NCBI RefSeq assembly: GCF_001653335.1
Contig: NZ_CP015079.1
Span: 682,001 to 746,000 of the forward strand
Length of the DNA: 64,000 bases
DNA from: Nocardioides dokdonensis FR1436
GTDB taxonomy: Bacteria > Actinomycetota > Actinomycetes > Propionibacteriales > Nocardioidaceae
Direction of reading: 5' to 3'
Shown: in pieces, positions 42,035-50,131 of the stretch
Layout: each line of letters opens with the position of its first letter
Numbering within the stretch: the stretch's first letter is position 1
Made by a program: the position numbers and the translations under genes
The notes under the pieces: model-generated
Told to the model about the DNA's origin: nothing
The model's input: only the letters and a program-made list of their open reading frames with translations
Database searches by the model: none

Positions 42035-44928
42035 CGCCCCAGCCTAGAAGCCCACAGCTCGGCCAGGTGCATCGTCGGGACGCCCGCGAGGTCGTCGAGC
42101 TGGACCCGGCACGACATCCCGTCGGCCAGCACCACCGCGTCGGGTTGGGCGCGCACCGCGGGCAGCAGGTGGGTCTCGGCGACGGCGACGGAGACGTCGT
42201 AGTGCCCCTTCTCCATGCCGAAGTTGCCGGCCAGCCCGCAGCAGCCCGCGACGCGGGTGACCCGGGCCCCGGCCCGCTCCAGCAGCGCCTGGTCGACGTC
42301 CCAGCCGAGCACGGCGTGCTGGTGGCAGTGCGGCTGGGCGACGATCTCGACGCCCGCGAGGTCGGGCAGCGGCAGGTCGAGGCGGGTGGCGAGCTCGGCG
42401 AAGGTGAGCACCCCGTCGGCCACCTGCTGCGCGCGGGGGTCGTCGCTGAGCTCGACCAGGTCGCTGCGCAGGGTCGCCAGGCACGACGGCTCGAGCCCCA
42501 CGACCGGCGTGCCGGTGGCGACGTACGCCGCCAGGGTCGCGGCGGTGCGGGCGGCGATCTCGCGCGCCCGGGTCAGCTGGCCGGTGGTGATCCAGGTCAG
42601 GCCGCAGCAGGCCTGCTCGTCGATGACGCGGACGCGCAGCCCGGCGGCCTCGAGGACCTCGATCGCGGCGCGCCCCGAGCCGGGCAGGAAGTGGTCGGTG
42701 AAGGAGTCGGCCCAGACCCAGACGTCGGGGGCATCGGCGGCGCTGACGTCGCGCAGGCGGGCGGTGGCGGCGTCGCGGCGCAGCGTGCGCGGGGCGAAAC
42801 CGGGGATCGAGCGGCGCTGGTCGATGCCGGCGGTCGCCTTGGCCAGCCGCGCGAGCGGACGCAGCCGGAGGCTGCGGTTGAGCACCGGCGCCAGCGGCGC
42901 GGCCAGGCGCGCCCACATCGGCAGCCGGCCCAGGGTCAGGTGGCTGCGCGGACGGCGCTCGGTGGCGCCCTCGCCGTCGTGGCGCTGGTGCAGCGCCTCG
43001 GCCTTGTAGGTGGCCATGTCGACGCCGGTGGGGCAGTCGGAGGCGCAGCCCTTGCAGGCCAGGCAGAGGTCCAGCGCCTCGGCCACGGCCGGGTCGCCGA
43101 GACCCTGCACGAGCTCGCCGTCGAGGGCCTCCTGGAGCACGCGGGCCCGCCCGCGGGTGGAGTCCTTCTCGTCGCGGGTGGCCTGCCACGAGGGGCACAT
43201 CACCCCGGTCGACGCCGCGGTCTGCGGGGCCACGCACTTGCCGACGCCGGTGCAGCGGTGCACCGCGGCACCGAGCGAGCCCTCGTCGTGCAGCAGCCGG
43301 AGCACGGTGCGCGGCTCGTGCCGGGGACGGGCCGGGCGCAGGTGCGCGTCGAACGGGTCGGGGTCGACCAGCACGCCGGGGTTGAGCAGGTCGTCGGGGT
43401 CGCACACGGCCTTGGCGGCGCCGAAGAGCCGCAGCGACTCCTCGTCGTACATCACCGACAGCAGCTCGGAGCGCGCGCGCCCGTCGCCGTGCTCGCCCGA
43501 GAGCGAGCCGCCGTGCTCGCGCAGCTTGTGGGCGCAGGCGGTGAGGAAGTCGCGGAAGCGGCGGCGCCCGGCGTCGGGGTCGCTGTCGCGGTCGGAGAAG
43601 TCGAAGTCGATGCGCACGTGCACGCAGCCGTCGCCGAAGTGGCCGTAGGGCACGCCCTGCAGGTCGTGGCCCACGAGCAGCTCGTCGAAGTCGCGCAGCC
43701 AGGCCCCGAGACGCTCGGGGGGCACCGCGGCGTCCTCCCACCCCGAGAGCGCCTGGCGGTCGAGGCTGCGCGCGGCGAGGCCGGCGCCGTCCTCACGGAT
43801 CCGCCACAGGGCGGCGGACTCGCGGGCGTCGGTGACCAGGCGGTGCTCGAGGGCGTCGGCCGCCGCCAGCACCGGGGTGACCAGCCCGGGGTCGGTGAGC
43901 TCGACGAAGAGCCAGCCACCGCCGCGGGGCAGGTCGGGCACGCTGCCGCGGGCGCGCACGAGGTCGACGATGCGCGCGTCGAGACCCTCGCACGCCACCA
44001 GCGGCGAGCCGCTCGGGCTGCCGTGCGCGTCGGGGCCCCCGGGCGTGCGGGCCGCGGCCAGGATGGCCGGCACCGCGTCGGCGGCCTCGACCATGGAGGG
44101 GTAGCCGAGGACCAGCATCTGGCGCACCGGCTCGTCGGGCACCAGGCGCACGGTGGCGCCGAGCACGACCCCGAGGGTGCCCTCGGAGCCGGCCAGGAAG
44201 CGCTCGAGGCGTCGCCCGTTCTCGGGCAGCAGGTGCTCGAAGGAGTAGCCGCTGACCTGGCGGGTGAAGCGGCCGAACTCGGTGCGCACGTGCGAGAGCG
44301 AGGCGTCGGTGATGGCAGCCAGGGCGTCCGCGACCGCGGACGGACCGCCACCGGTCCACACCTCGCCGGTGCCGAAGGCCACGTCGAGGCCCACCACGTT
44401 GTCGGCGGTGCGCCCGTAGCCCAGCGCCCGGGAGCCGCAGGCGTTGTTGCCGATCATCCCGCCGATGGTGCAGCGCGGGTGCGTCGAGGGGTCCGGGCCG
44501 AAGCGCAGCCCCTGGGCGAGCGCGGCGCGCTGCAGGGTGGCGTGCACCGTGCCCGGTTCGACGACCGCGGTGCCGGCCTCGGCGTCGATGGACAGCACCC
44601 GGTCGAGGTGGCGCGCGGTGTCGACGACGATGCCGGGCCCGACCGCGTTGCCGGCGATCGAGGTGCCCGCACCACGCATCGTCACCGGCACCCCGGTCGC
44701 CCGCGACGCGTCGAGCACGGCGAGCAGCTCGTCGCGGTGGCGCGGGCGTACGACGACGCGGGGCGGCACGCGGTAGAGCGAGGCGTCGGTGGAGTACAGC
44801 GCGCGGGCCAGGGTCGAGTCGTCGACATCCGCCACGCCCCGCCGGCGCAGCTCCGCGACGACGTCGTCGCCGCCGGGACCGCCGGCGCCGTCCGCGCTGC
44901 CTGGGGGGCTGCTCAGGGTCTGGCTCAC
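42031..44928 (-). CDS. FAD-linked and Fe-S two-domain oxidoreductase (YdiJ/D-2-hydroxyacid dehydrogenase type)
   Basis: A 965-residue fusion from a GTG start. The N-terminal FAD domain shows PVTMRGAGTSIAGNAVG and CTIGGMIGNNACGSRALGYG. The substrate domain has the histidine-containing GHFGDGCVHVRIDFDF. The C-terminal part carries ferredoxin-like clusters (CTGVGKCV, CLACKGCASDCPTG) and two CCG motifs (CCGLTW, CCGLAGNFG). The layout equals E. coli YdiJ, reported to oxidise D-2-hydroxyglutarate, and long D-lactate dehydrogenases. The gene upstream encodes a transhydrogenase that would make D-2-hydroxyglutarate, which favours the former. Electrons probably go to the quinone pool. Confidence 0.88.
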   Translation of the reverse strand: MSQTLSSPPGSADGAGGPGGDDVVAELRRRGVADVDDSTLARALYSTDASLYRVPPRVVVRPRHRDELLAVLDASRATGVPVTMRGAGTSIAGNAVGPGIVVDTARHLDRVLSIDAEAGTAVVEPGTVHATLQRAALAQGLRFGPDPSTHPRCTIGGMIGNNACGSRALGYGRTADNVVGLDVAFGTGEVWTGGGPSAVADALAAITDASLSHVRTEFGRFTRQVSGYSFEHLLPENGRRLERFLAGSEGTLGVVLGATVRLVPDEPVRQMLVLGYPSMVEAADAVPAILAAARTPGGPDAHGSPSGSPLVACEGLDARIVDLVRARGSVPDLPRGGGWLFVELTDPGLVTPVLAAADALEHRLVTDARESAALWRIREDGAGLAARSLDRQALSGWEDAAVPPERLGAWLRDFDELLVGHDLQGVPYGHFGDGCVHVRIDFDFSDRDSDPDAGRRRFRDFLTACAHKLREHGGSLSGEHGDGRARSELLSVMYDEESLRLFGAAKAVCDPDDLLNPGVLVDPDPFDAHLRPARPRHEPRTVLRLLHDEGSLGAAVHRCTGVGKCVAPQTAASTGVMCPSWQATRDEKDSTRGRARVLQEALDGELVQGLGDPAVAEALDLCLACKGCASDCPTGVDMATYKAEALHQRHDGEGATERRPRSHLTLGRLPMWARLAAPLAPVLNRSLRLRPLARLAKATAGIDQRRSIPGFAPRTLRRDAATARLRDVSAADAPDVWVWADSFTDHFLPGSGRAAIEVLEAAGLRVRVIDEQACCGLTWITTGQLTRAREIAARTAATLAAYVATGTPVVGLEPSCLATLRSDLVELSDDPRAQQVADGVLTFAELATRLDLPLPDLAGVEIVAQPHCHQHAVLGWDVDQALLERAGARVTRVAGCCGLAGNFGMEKGHYDVSVAVAETHLLPAVRAQPDAVVLADGMSCRVQLDDLAGVPTMHLAELWASRLGR

Positions 44929-44971
44929 CCGCTCATTGTCCCGGGTGCCTGGTCGGGCCCCGCCGCCGGTC

Positions 44972-46240
44972 TCACCAGTGGTGCATGGAGGCGCGGAAGA
45001 TCGCGGCCAGGTCCTCGGGGGTCACCTCGCGGGGCGCCGTCGCCAGCAGCCGCTGCTGCTTCAGCGCCCCGTCGACGAGTCCGTCGACGTCGGCGTCGCC
45101 GTAGCCGATCTCGGCGAGTCCGCTGGGGATGGCGATGTCACGCATCAGCCGGGCCAGCACGTCGGGCAGCACGTCGGGACCGGACGCCGAGGCGCCGAGC
45201 GCGGGGTCGAGCAGGCGCGCCGCGGCGAGGTGCCGCTCGGGCGAGGCCTCGAAGGTGAAGCGGAAGGCTTCGGGCGCGGTCAGCGTCACCGCCATCCCGT
45301 GCGGCACCATCGCCTCGACCTGCGGGTAGCCCGCGGGCCGGTAGTCCCGCACCCGGCCGGCGATCGGGTAGGCGTTCGCGTGCGGGATGTGCACGCCGGC
45401 GTTGCCGAAGCCGAGACCGGCGAAGGTGGCGGCCATCGCCATCTGCTCGCGGGCCACCACGTCGCTGCCGTCGGCGACCGCGGCCCGGAACGACGTGGCC
45501 AGCAGCGACATCGCCTTCTCCGACCACAGGTCGGCGATCGGGTTGGCCCCGCAGTAGGGCACCCGCTGCTCGGGGGTCTTGGCGTCGAAGTCGCCGAACC
45601 ACTTCGCGGTGTAGCTCTCCAGCGCGTGGCACAGGATGTCCATGCCCGCCGCGGCGGTCACCATCGCCGGCTGGCCCATGGTCAGCGCGGGGTCGACCAC
45701 CGCCATCGTCGGCCGCAGCGCCGGGTGGCTGATCCCCGTCTTCACGTGCAGGGACAGCACGTCGAGCACGCAGATGGTGGTGCTCTCCGAGCCGGTGCCG
45801 GTCGTGGTCGGCACGGCGACCAGCGGCAGCAGCCGCTGCGTCGGTGCCTGCGCCCGCCCGACGGGCGCGTTGATGTAGTCCATCAGCTCGCCCGGGTTGG
45901 TGAGCAGGAGGTTGACGGCCTTCGCGGTGTCGATCGAGGACCCCCCGCCGACCGCCAGGATCGCGTCGAAGGGCCCGGCGTCGCGGGCGAACCCGATCGC
46001 GTGCGCCATCGACTCGTCGGTGGGCTCCACGTGCACCTCGTCGTACGTCGTCACCTCGATGCCGCGCGCCGCCACCTGCTCGGCGATGCGGGCGGGGTGC
46101 CCGGTGGCCGCGACCCCGGGATCGGTGACGAGCAGGACCCGGCGCGCGCCGTGGCCCAGGAGATCGTGCCCGATCTCGGCGGAGGCCCCGGTGCCGAACT
46201 TCAGCGCGGGCGCGGCGTAGGTGAACACGGTCTCGGTCAC
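44972..46240 (-). CDS. Iron-containing alcohol dehydrogenase, hydroxyacid-oxoacid transhydrogenase type
   Basis: A 422-residue protein. The cofactor loop is ILAVGGGSSIDTAKAVNLL. DYINAPVGRAQAP, VPTTTGTGSESTTICVLD and GFGNAGVHIPHANAYPIAG mark the ADHFE1/hydroxyacid-oxoacid transhydrogenase branch of the iron-dependent family. Metal ligands lie in GMDILCHALESY and IPHANAYP. That enzyme oxidises 4-hydroxybutyrate while reducing 2-oxoglutarate to D-2-hydroxyglutarate. The next gene, 43 bp downstream, encodes a likely D-2-hydroxyglutarate dehydrogenase. A generic alcohol dehydrogenase remains the alternative. Confidence 0.88.
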   Translation of the reverse strand: MTETVFTYAAPALKFGTGASAEIGHDLLGHGARRVLLVTDPGVAATGHPARIAEQVAARGIEVTTYDEVHVEPTDESMAHAIGFARDAGPFDAILAVGGGSSIDTAKAVNLLLTNPGELMDYINAPVGRAQAPTQRLLPLVAVPTTTGTGSESTTICVLDVLSLHVKTGISHPALRPTMAVVDPALTMGQPAMVTAAAGMDILCHALESYTAKWFGDFDAKTPEQRVPYCGANPIADLWSEKAMSLLATSFRAAVADGSDVVAREQMAMAATFAGLGFGNAGVHIPHANAYPIAGRVRDYRPAGYPQVEAMVPHGMAVTLTAPEAFRFTFEASPERHLAAARLLDPALGASASGPDVLPDVLARLMRDIAIPSGLAEIGYGDADVDGLVDGALKQQRLLATAPREVTPEDLAAIFRASMHHW

Positions 46241-46397
46241 GGTGGTGCTCCTGGGGTCGGGACGGGCGCCTGGCGGGTCGCACCGTGGCGCTGCTCACAC
46301 CCTAGGCGGCGTCCCCACGGGAGTTCCCGAAGCCCGCCCCGGCGGCCGCGGCCGCCCGTAGGATCCGGCCGAGCGACGGCACAGGAGGGGGGACGTC

Positions 46398-47585
46398 GTG
46401 CATCGACCGACCCTGCGCGTCGTCCGGCGGGCGGGCGCGGCCGTGGCGCTGCTCGTCGCCGCCGCTGCCGCCGCCGTCGTGCTGCCGGGCGTCCTCGCGG
46501 ACGACGAGGCTGCCACCGGCGCTGCTCCGCAGCCCGTGGTCGAGGGCAACCGGCTCGTCGACCAACGCACCGGGAGGACCTGGGTCCCGCGCGGGGTGAA
46601 CTGGAGCAGCATGGAGTACGCCTGTGCCCAGGGCTGGGGGCTGTCCTCGCTCGACGCCGGGGGCACCGACCCGATGGGCACGCAGGCGGCCGCCATCGCC
46701 TCGTGGGGTGCCGACACCGTCCGGCTGCCGCTCAACCAGGACTGCTGGCTGGGCACCCGCGGCGCCCCGGTCAGCGACGAGTACACCGAGCGCACCCCGG
46801 CCGACTACCGCGCCCAGGTGGCCGACTTCGTCGACGCCCTCAACGCCCACGGGCTGGTCGTCGTGCTCGACCTGCACAGCCGCAAGCGGATCGGCGTCCC
46901 CGAGTTCGGCAACCTCGCGATGCCCGACGCGGAGTCGCTGGCGTTCTGGCGCTCGGTGGCCCAGGAGTACGCCGACCACCCCTCCGTCATGTTCGACGCC
47001 TTCAACGAGCCCTACTCCCGCTACGACGCGGCCGACCGGCTGGTCTTCGACCTGACGTGGGAGTGCTGGCGCGACGGCGGCTGCGCCGCGCCGGCCGAGG
47101 ACGACCGCAGCGCCACCACCGGCCGCACGACGTACGCCGCGCAGGGCATGCAGGCGGTCGTCGACGCGATCCGCGACGCCGGCGCCGAGCAGCCGGTGCT
47201 GCTCAGCGGACTCGACTACGCCAACGACCTCTCGCGCTGGCAGGAGTTCCGGCCCGACGACGACCAGCTGGTCGCGGCCTTCCACAGCTACGACTTCAAG
47301 GAGTGCGGCACCCGTGTCTGCTGGGACGAGGTCCTCGCGCCGCTCGCGCGCACGGTGCCGGTGCTGACCAGCGAGCTGGGAGCCACCGACCCGCTGGACG
47401 GCTACGTCGACGACTACCTCGCCTGGGCCGACGACCACGGGGTCGGCGCGCTGTTCTGGGTGTGGGCCGACCACGCCGGCGACCCGATGTCCCTGGTGCG
47501 CGACCGGCTCGGGAGCCCCACGGCGTGGGGCCTCCTCGCGCAGTCCTGGCTGGGCGGCGAGCCCTCCGCGGCCTCGTCCGACTAG
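46398..47585 (+). CDS. Secreted glycoside hydrolase family 5 protein
   Basis: A 395-residue protein from a GTG start. A signal peptide or anchor covers about residues 10-33. The GH5 barrel begins WVPRGVNWSSMEY. GADTVRLPLNQDCWLG and VVVLDLHSRKRIG precede the acid/base Glu204 in FDAFNEPYSRYD. HSYDF and the nucleophile Glu326 in VLTSELGATD follow. It should cut beta-linked glucans or mannans outside the cell. It lies 156 bp upstream of an exopolysaccharide-type gene set in the same direction, and could trim or release that polymer. Confidence 0.9.
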   Translation: MHRPTLRVVRRAGAAVALLVAAAAAAVVLPGVLADDEAATGAAPQPVVEGNRLVDQRTGRTWVPRGVNWSSMEYACAQGWGLSSLDAGGTDPMGTQAAAIASWGADTVRLPLNQDCWLGTRGAPVSDEYTERTPADYRAQVADFVDALNAHGLVVVLDLHSRKRIGVPEFGNLAMPDAESLAFWRSVAQEYADHPSVMFDAFNEPYSRYDAADRLVFDLTWECWRDGGCAAPAEDDRSATTGRTTYAAQGMQAVVDAIRDAGAEQPVLLSGLDYANDLSRWQEFRPDDDQLVAAFHSYDFKECGTRVCWDEVLAPLARTVPVLTSELGATDPLDGYVDDYLAWADDHGVGALFWVWADHAGDPMSLVRDRLGSPTAWGLLAQSWLGGEPSAASSD

Positions 47586-47741
47586 CTGCGCCCAGGTTGT
47601 GGCCGGCCGGCCCCGACCTGTTACCCGGGTGTGGCCCCTCTGTTCCAGAGGTGCAGCAGGAGCCGCCCTACTGTCGGTCTGCAGGCTCGGGGAGAGCAGG
47701 TGGCCGCGGCGGGAGCCGGGGCCCGAGGAGGGAGCGCACCG

Positions 47742-47993
47742 ATGGCAGTCCAGGTGTCCACCGCACGTCAGGGCAAGTCCGTGGGAGCCGGCGCGGTCGG
47801 CGTCGTCGTGACCCTGCTGGTCTTCGTCGCCGTCTTCATCGGCTTCCTCCTCGCTCCGCTGGTGGTGCTCCTGCTCGCCTTCCTCGCCTGGTCGGTCGCG
47901 GGCGCCCGCGGCGAGCGCAGCGCCCCGCCCGCACCCGGTCCGCGCAGCACCGACGAGGCCACGCTCCACGGCTTCGGGACCGGCGCCCGATGA
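47742..47993 (+). CDS. Small membrane protein opening the polysaccharide gene set
   Basis: An 83-residue protein from the ATG at 47742, with GAGGAGGG upstream. One or two closely packed membrane helices cover about 14-52 (GVVVTLLVFVAVFIGFLLAP, LVVLLLAFLAWSVAGA). A short polar tail follows. Its stop overlaps the ATG of the glycosyltransferase gene by 4 bp. It may be an accessory subunit of the synthase, by analogy to small partners of other polysaccharide synthases. That is inference; no family was recognised. Confidence 0.7.
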   Translation: MAVQVSTARQGKSVGAGAVGVVVTLLVFVAVFIGFLLAPLVVLLLAFLAWSVAGARGERSAPPAPGPRSTDEATLHGFGTGAR

Positions 47994-50131
47994 CGACGAC
48001 CGGCTCGACCACCCGGGCGGCCGTGCGGCTCACCGACGGGTTCGACGCCGAGCTCGCACAGCTGCTGCCCGAAGGGATCTGCCGCACCTTCCGGGTCCTC
48101 GCCTACGCGGTCGTCGACGGTCAGGTGCTCGTCGCCGCCACGGATCCCGACGACCCGATCACCGAGCACGTCGTGGTCGAGCGCGTCGACGCCCCCGTCC
48201 TGCTGGTGCGGCACACGACAAACGAGATCATGGCGGCCATCGACCTGGCCCACCCCCCGGTCGACCGGGACGTCGAGAGCGCCGAGACCCGCCGGGCGCG
48301 CACCCAGATGGCCCAGATGCTCACGCGGAGCGGGCTGGTGACCACCGAGCAGATGCAGCGCGCGATGCTGGAGTACTCCCGCACCGGGGACCCCCTGGGC
48401 GACATCCTCGTGGCCCACGAGTCGATCGACGAGGACGTCCTGGTCGCGGCGCTGTCCGAGATCCACCAGCTGCAGCGGGTGTCCCTCGACGACTTCGAGC
48501 CCGATCCCGACCTGGCCCGCCGGCTGCCCGAGCCGCTGGCCCGCACGCTGCAGACCGTGCCGATCGCCGACTCCGAGGGCGTCCTGCTCGTGGCCGTCGC
48601 CCGCCCGCTCGCCGGCCCGTCGCTGCGCGACGTCGAGACGGCCCTCGGGCAGCCGGTGCGCCAGCTGCTGGCCAACCGCACCGAGCTCGACCAGCTGCTC
48701 CAGCGGGTGCACAGCGAGCACTACGCCGACGTCGCCACGACGCACCTGATGGACAACGCGCCGGAGTCCTCGGCCCACGTCGTGGTCTCGCCGACCCAGA
48801 AGGCCGTGCTGGTGCTGACGGTCGTCGTGACCGTCCTGTGCGGCCTGCTCTGGCCGATGAGGACCCTCGTCGCGCTGGTGGGCCTGGCGAGCCTGCTCTA
48901 CCTGCTCGTCTCGGTCTACAAGTTCCGCCTCACGCTGCGGGCGCTGGGCACGCACCTGGAGACCGACATCACCGACGAGGAGATCGCGGCGCTCGACGAG
49001 CGGCACCTGCCCGTCTACACGATCCTGGTGCCGCTCTACAAGGAGGCCGGCATCGTCGCTCGGCTGGTGCGCGACATCAACGCCCTCGACTACCCCCGCA
49101 CCCGCCTCGACGTGAAGCTGCTGTGCGAGGAGGACGACGTCGAGACCGTCGAGATGATCCGCGGGATGCGGCTGCCGCCGCACTTCCACCTCGTGGTCGT
49201 CCCTGACGCGAAGCCCAAGACCAAGCCGAAGGCCTGCAACTACGGTCTGCAGCTCTCGACCGGCAGCTTCTGCGTCATCTTCGACGCCGAGGACCGTCCC
49301 GACCCCGACCAGCTGAAGAAGTCGGTGCTGGCCTTCGAGCGGGTGCCCGGCAACGTCGTGTGCATCCAGGCGAAGCTCAACTACTTCAACCAGGACCAGA
49401 ACATGCTCACGGCCTGGTTCGCCAACGAGTACTCCATGCACTTCGAGCTGGTGCTCCCGGCGATGGGCGCCTCCGAGTCGCCCATCCCCCTGGGCGGCAC
49501 CTCCAACCACTTCATCACCGACGTGCTGCGCGACCTCGGCGCCTGGGACCCCTTCAACGTCACCGAGGACGCCGACCTCGGCATCCGGTTGCACCGCGAG
49601 GGCTACCGGACGGCGATGATCGACTCGACCACGCTCGAGGAGGCCAACTCCCAGGTCCCGAACTGGGTCCGCCAGCGCAGCCGCTGGATCAAGGGCTACA
49701 TGCAGACCTGGCTGGTGCACATGCGCAACCCGGTCGCCCTGCTCAGCCAGACCGGTCTGCGCGGCTTCCTGTCGTTCAACCTCACGATGGGCAGCGCGTT
49801 CGTGCTGCTGATGAACCCGGTGTTCTGGGCCCTGACCACGCTGTACGTGCTGACCCAGGCCGGCTTCATCCAGCAGCTCTTCCCGGGGCTGGTGTTCTAC
49901 GCCGCCAGCGCGATGCTCTTCATCGGCAACTTCGTCTTCGTCTACCTCAACGTCGCCGGCAGCCTGCAGCGCGGGGAGTTCGGCCTCACCCGGACCGCCC
50001 TGCTCTCCCCGCTCTACTGGGGCCTGATGAGCTGGGCGGCCTGGAAGGGCTTCATCCAGCTCTTCACCAACCCCTTCTACTGGGAGAAGACCGAGCACGG
50101 CCTCAACGAGCCGACGGCCGGGGGGCACTGA
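47990..50131 (+). CDS. Family 2 glycosyltransferase with N-terminal MshEN-type domain
   Basis: A 713-residue membrane synthase. Residues about 100-245 form a GspE-N/MshEN-like domain with two helical repeats (LTRSGLVTTEQMQRAMLEY, then PLGDILVAHESIDEDVLVAA). Residues 1-90 resemble another half of that domain. Two helices (268-311) precede the GT-A domain: LVPLYKEAG, Asp-rich EEDD at 380-383, FDAEDRPDPD, the catalytic TED at 525-527 and QRSRW at 562-566. Further helices complete the pore. The layout is like NfrB-type c-di-GMP-controlled synthases. In both repeats the usual RLG and Gly positions are partly replaced, so nucleotide binding is uncertain. It should polymerise and export a beta-linked polysaccharide. 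Confidence 0.85.
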   Translation: MTTTGSTTRAAVRLTDGFDAELAQLLPEGICRTFRVLAYAVVDGQVLVAATDPDDPITEHVVVERVDAPVLLVRHTTNEIMAAIDLAHPPVDRDVESAETRRARTQMAQMLTRSGLVTTEQMQRAMLEYSRTGDPLGDILVAHESIDEDVLVAALSEIHQLQRVSLDDFEPDPDLARRLPEPLARTLQTVPIADSEGVLLVAVARPLAGPSLRDVETALGQPVRQLLANRTELDQLLQRVHSEHYADVATTHLMDNAPESSAHVVVSPTQKAVLVLTVVVTVLCGLLWPMRTLVALVGLASLLYLLVSVYKFRLTLRALGTHLETDITDEEIAALDERHLPVYTILVPLYKEAGIVARLVRDINALDYPRTRLDVKLLCEEDDVETVEMIRGMRLPPHFHLVVVPDAKPKTKPKACNYGLQLSTGSFCVIFDAEDRPDPDQLKKSVLAFERVPGNVVCIQAKLNYFNQDQNMLTAWFANEYSMHFELVLPAMGASESPIPLGGTSNHFITDVLRDLGAWDPFNVTEDADLGIRLHREGYRTAMIDSTTLEEANSQVPNWVRQRSRWIKGYMQTWLVHMRNPVALLSQTGLRGFLSFNLTMGSAFVLLMNPVFWALTTLYVLTQAGFIQQLFPGLVFYAASAMLFIGNFVFVYLNVAGSLQRGEFGLTRTALLSPLYWGLMSWAAWKGFIQLFTNPFYWEKTEHGLNEPTAGGH

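Noticed and set aside
42067..45258. A 1063-codon plus-strand frame opposite the FAD/Fe-S dehydrogenase
   Set aside because: Antisense shadow of a well-supported gene; no domain pattern.
46341..46356. GGCGGCCG-CGGCCGCC palindrome upstream of the GH5 gene
   Set aside because: Pure G/C palindromes of this kind occur by chance in such composition; no promoter boxes are placed sensibly around it.
47636..47674. Possible promoter (TACTGT at 47669) and small CCTCT/AGAGG hairpin before the polysaccharide genes
   Set aside because: No -35 box at a usable distance was found, so the start of this transcript is left open.
44789..47989. In-frame extension that would make the MshEN glycosyltransferase 1780 residues long
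   Set aside because: It crosses the antisense of the transhydrogenase gene and another frame of the GH5 gene; the ATG at 47990 has the coupled overlap and correct domain start.
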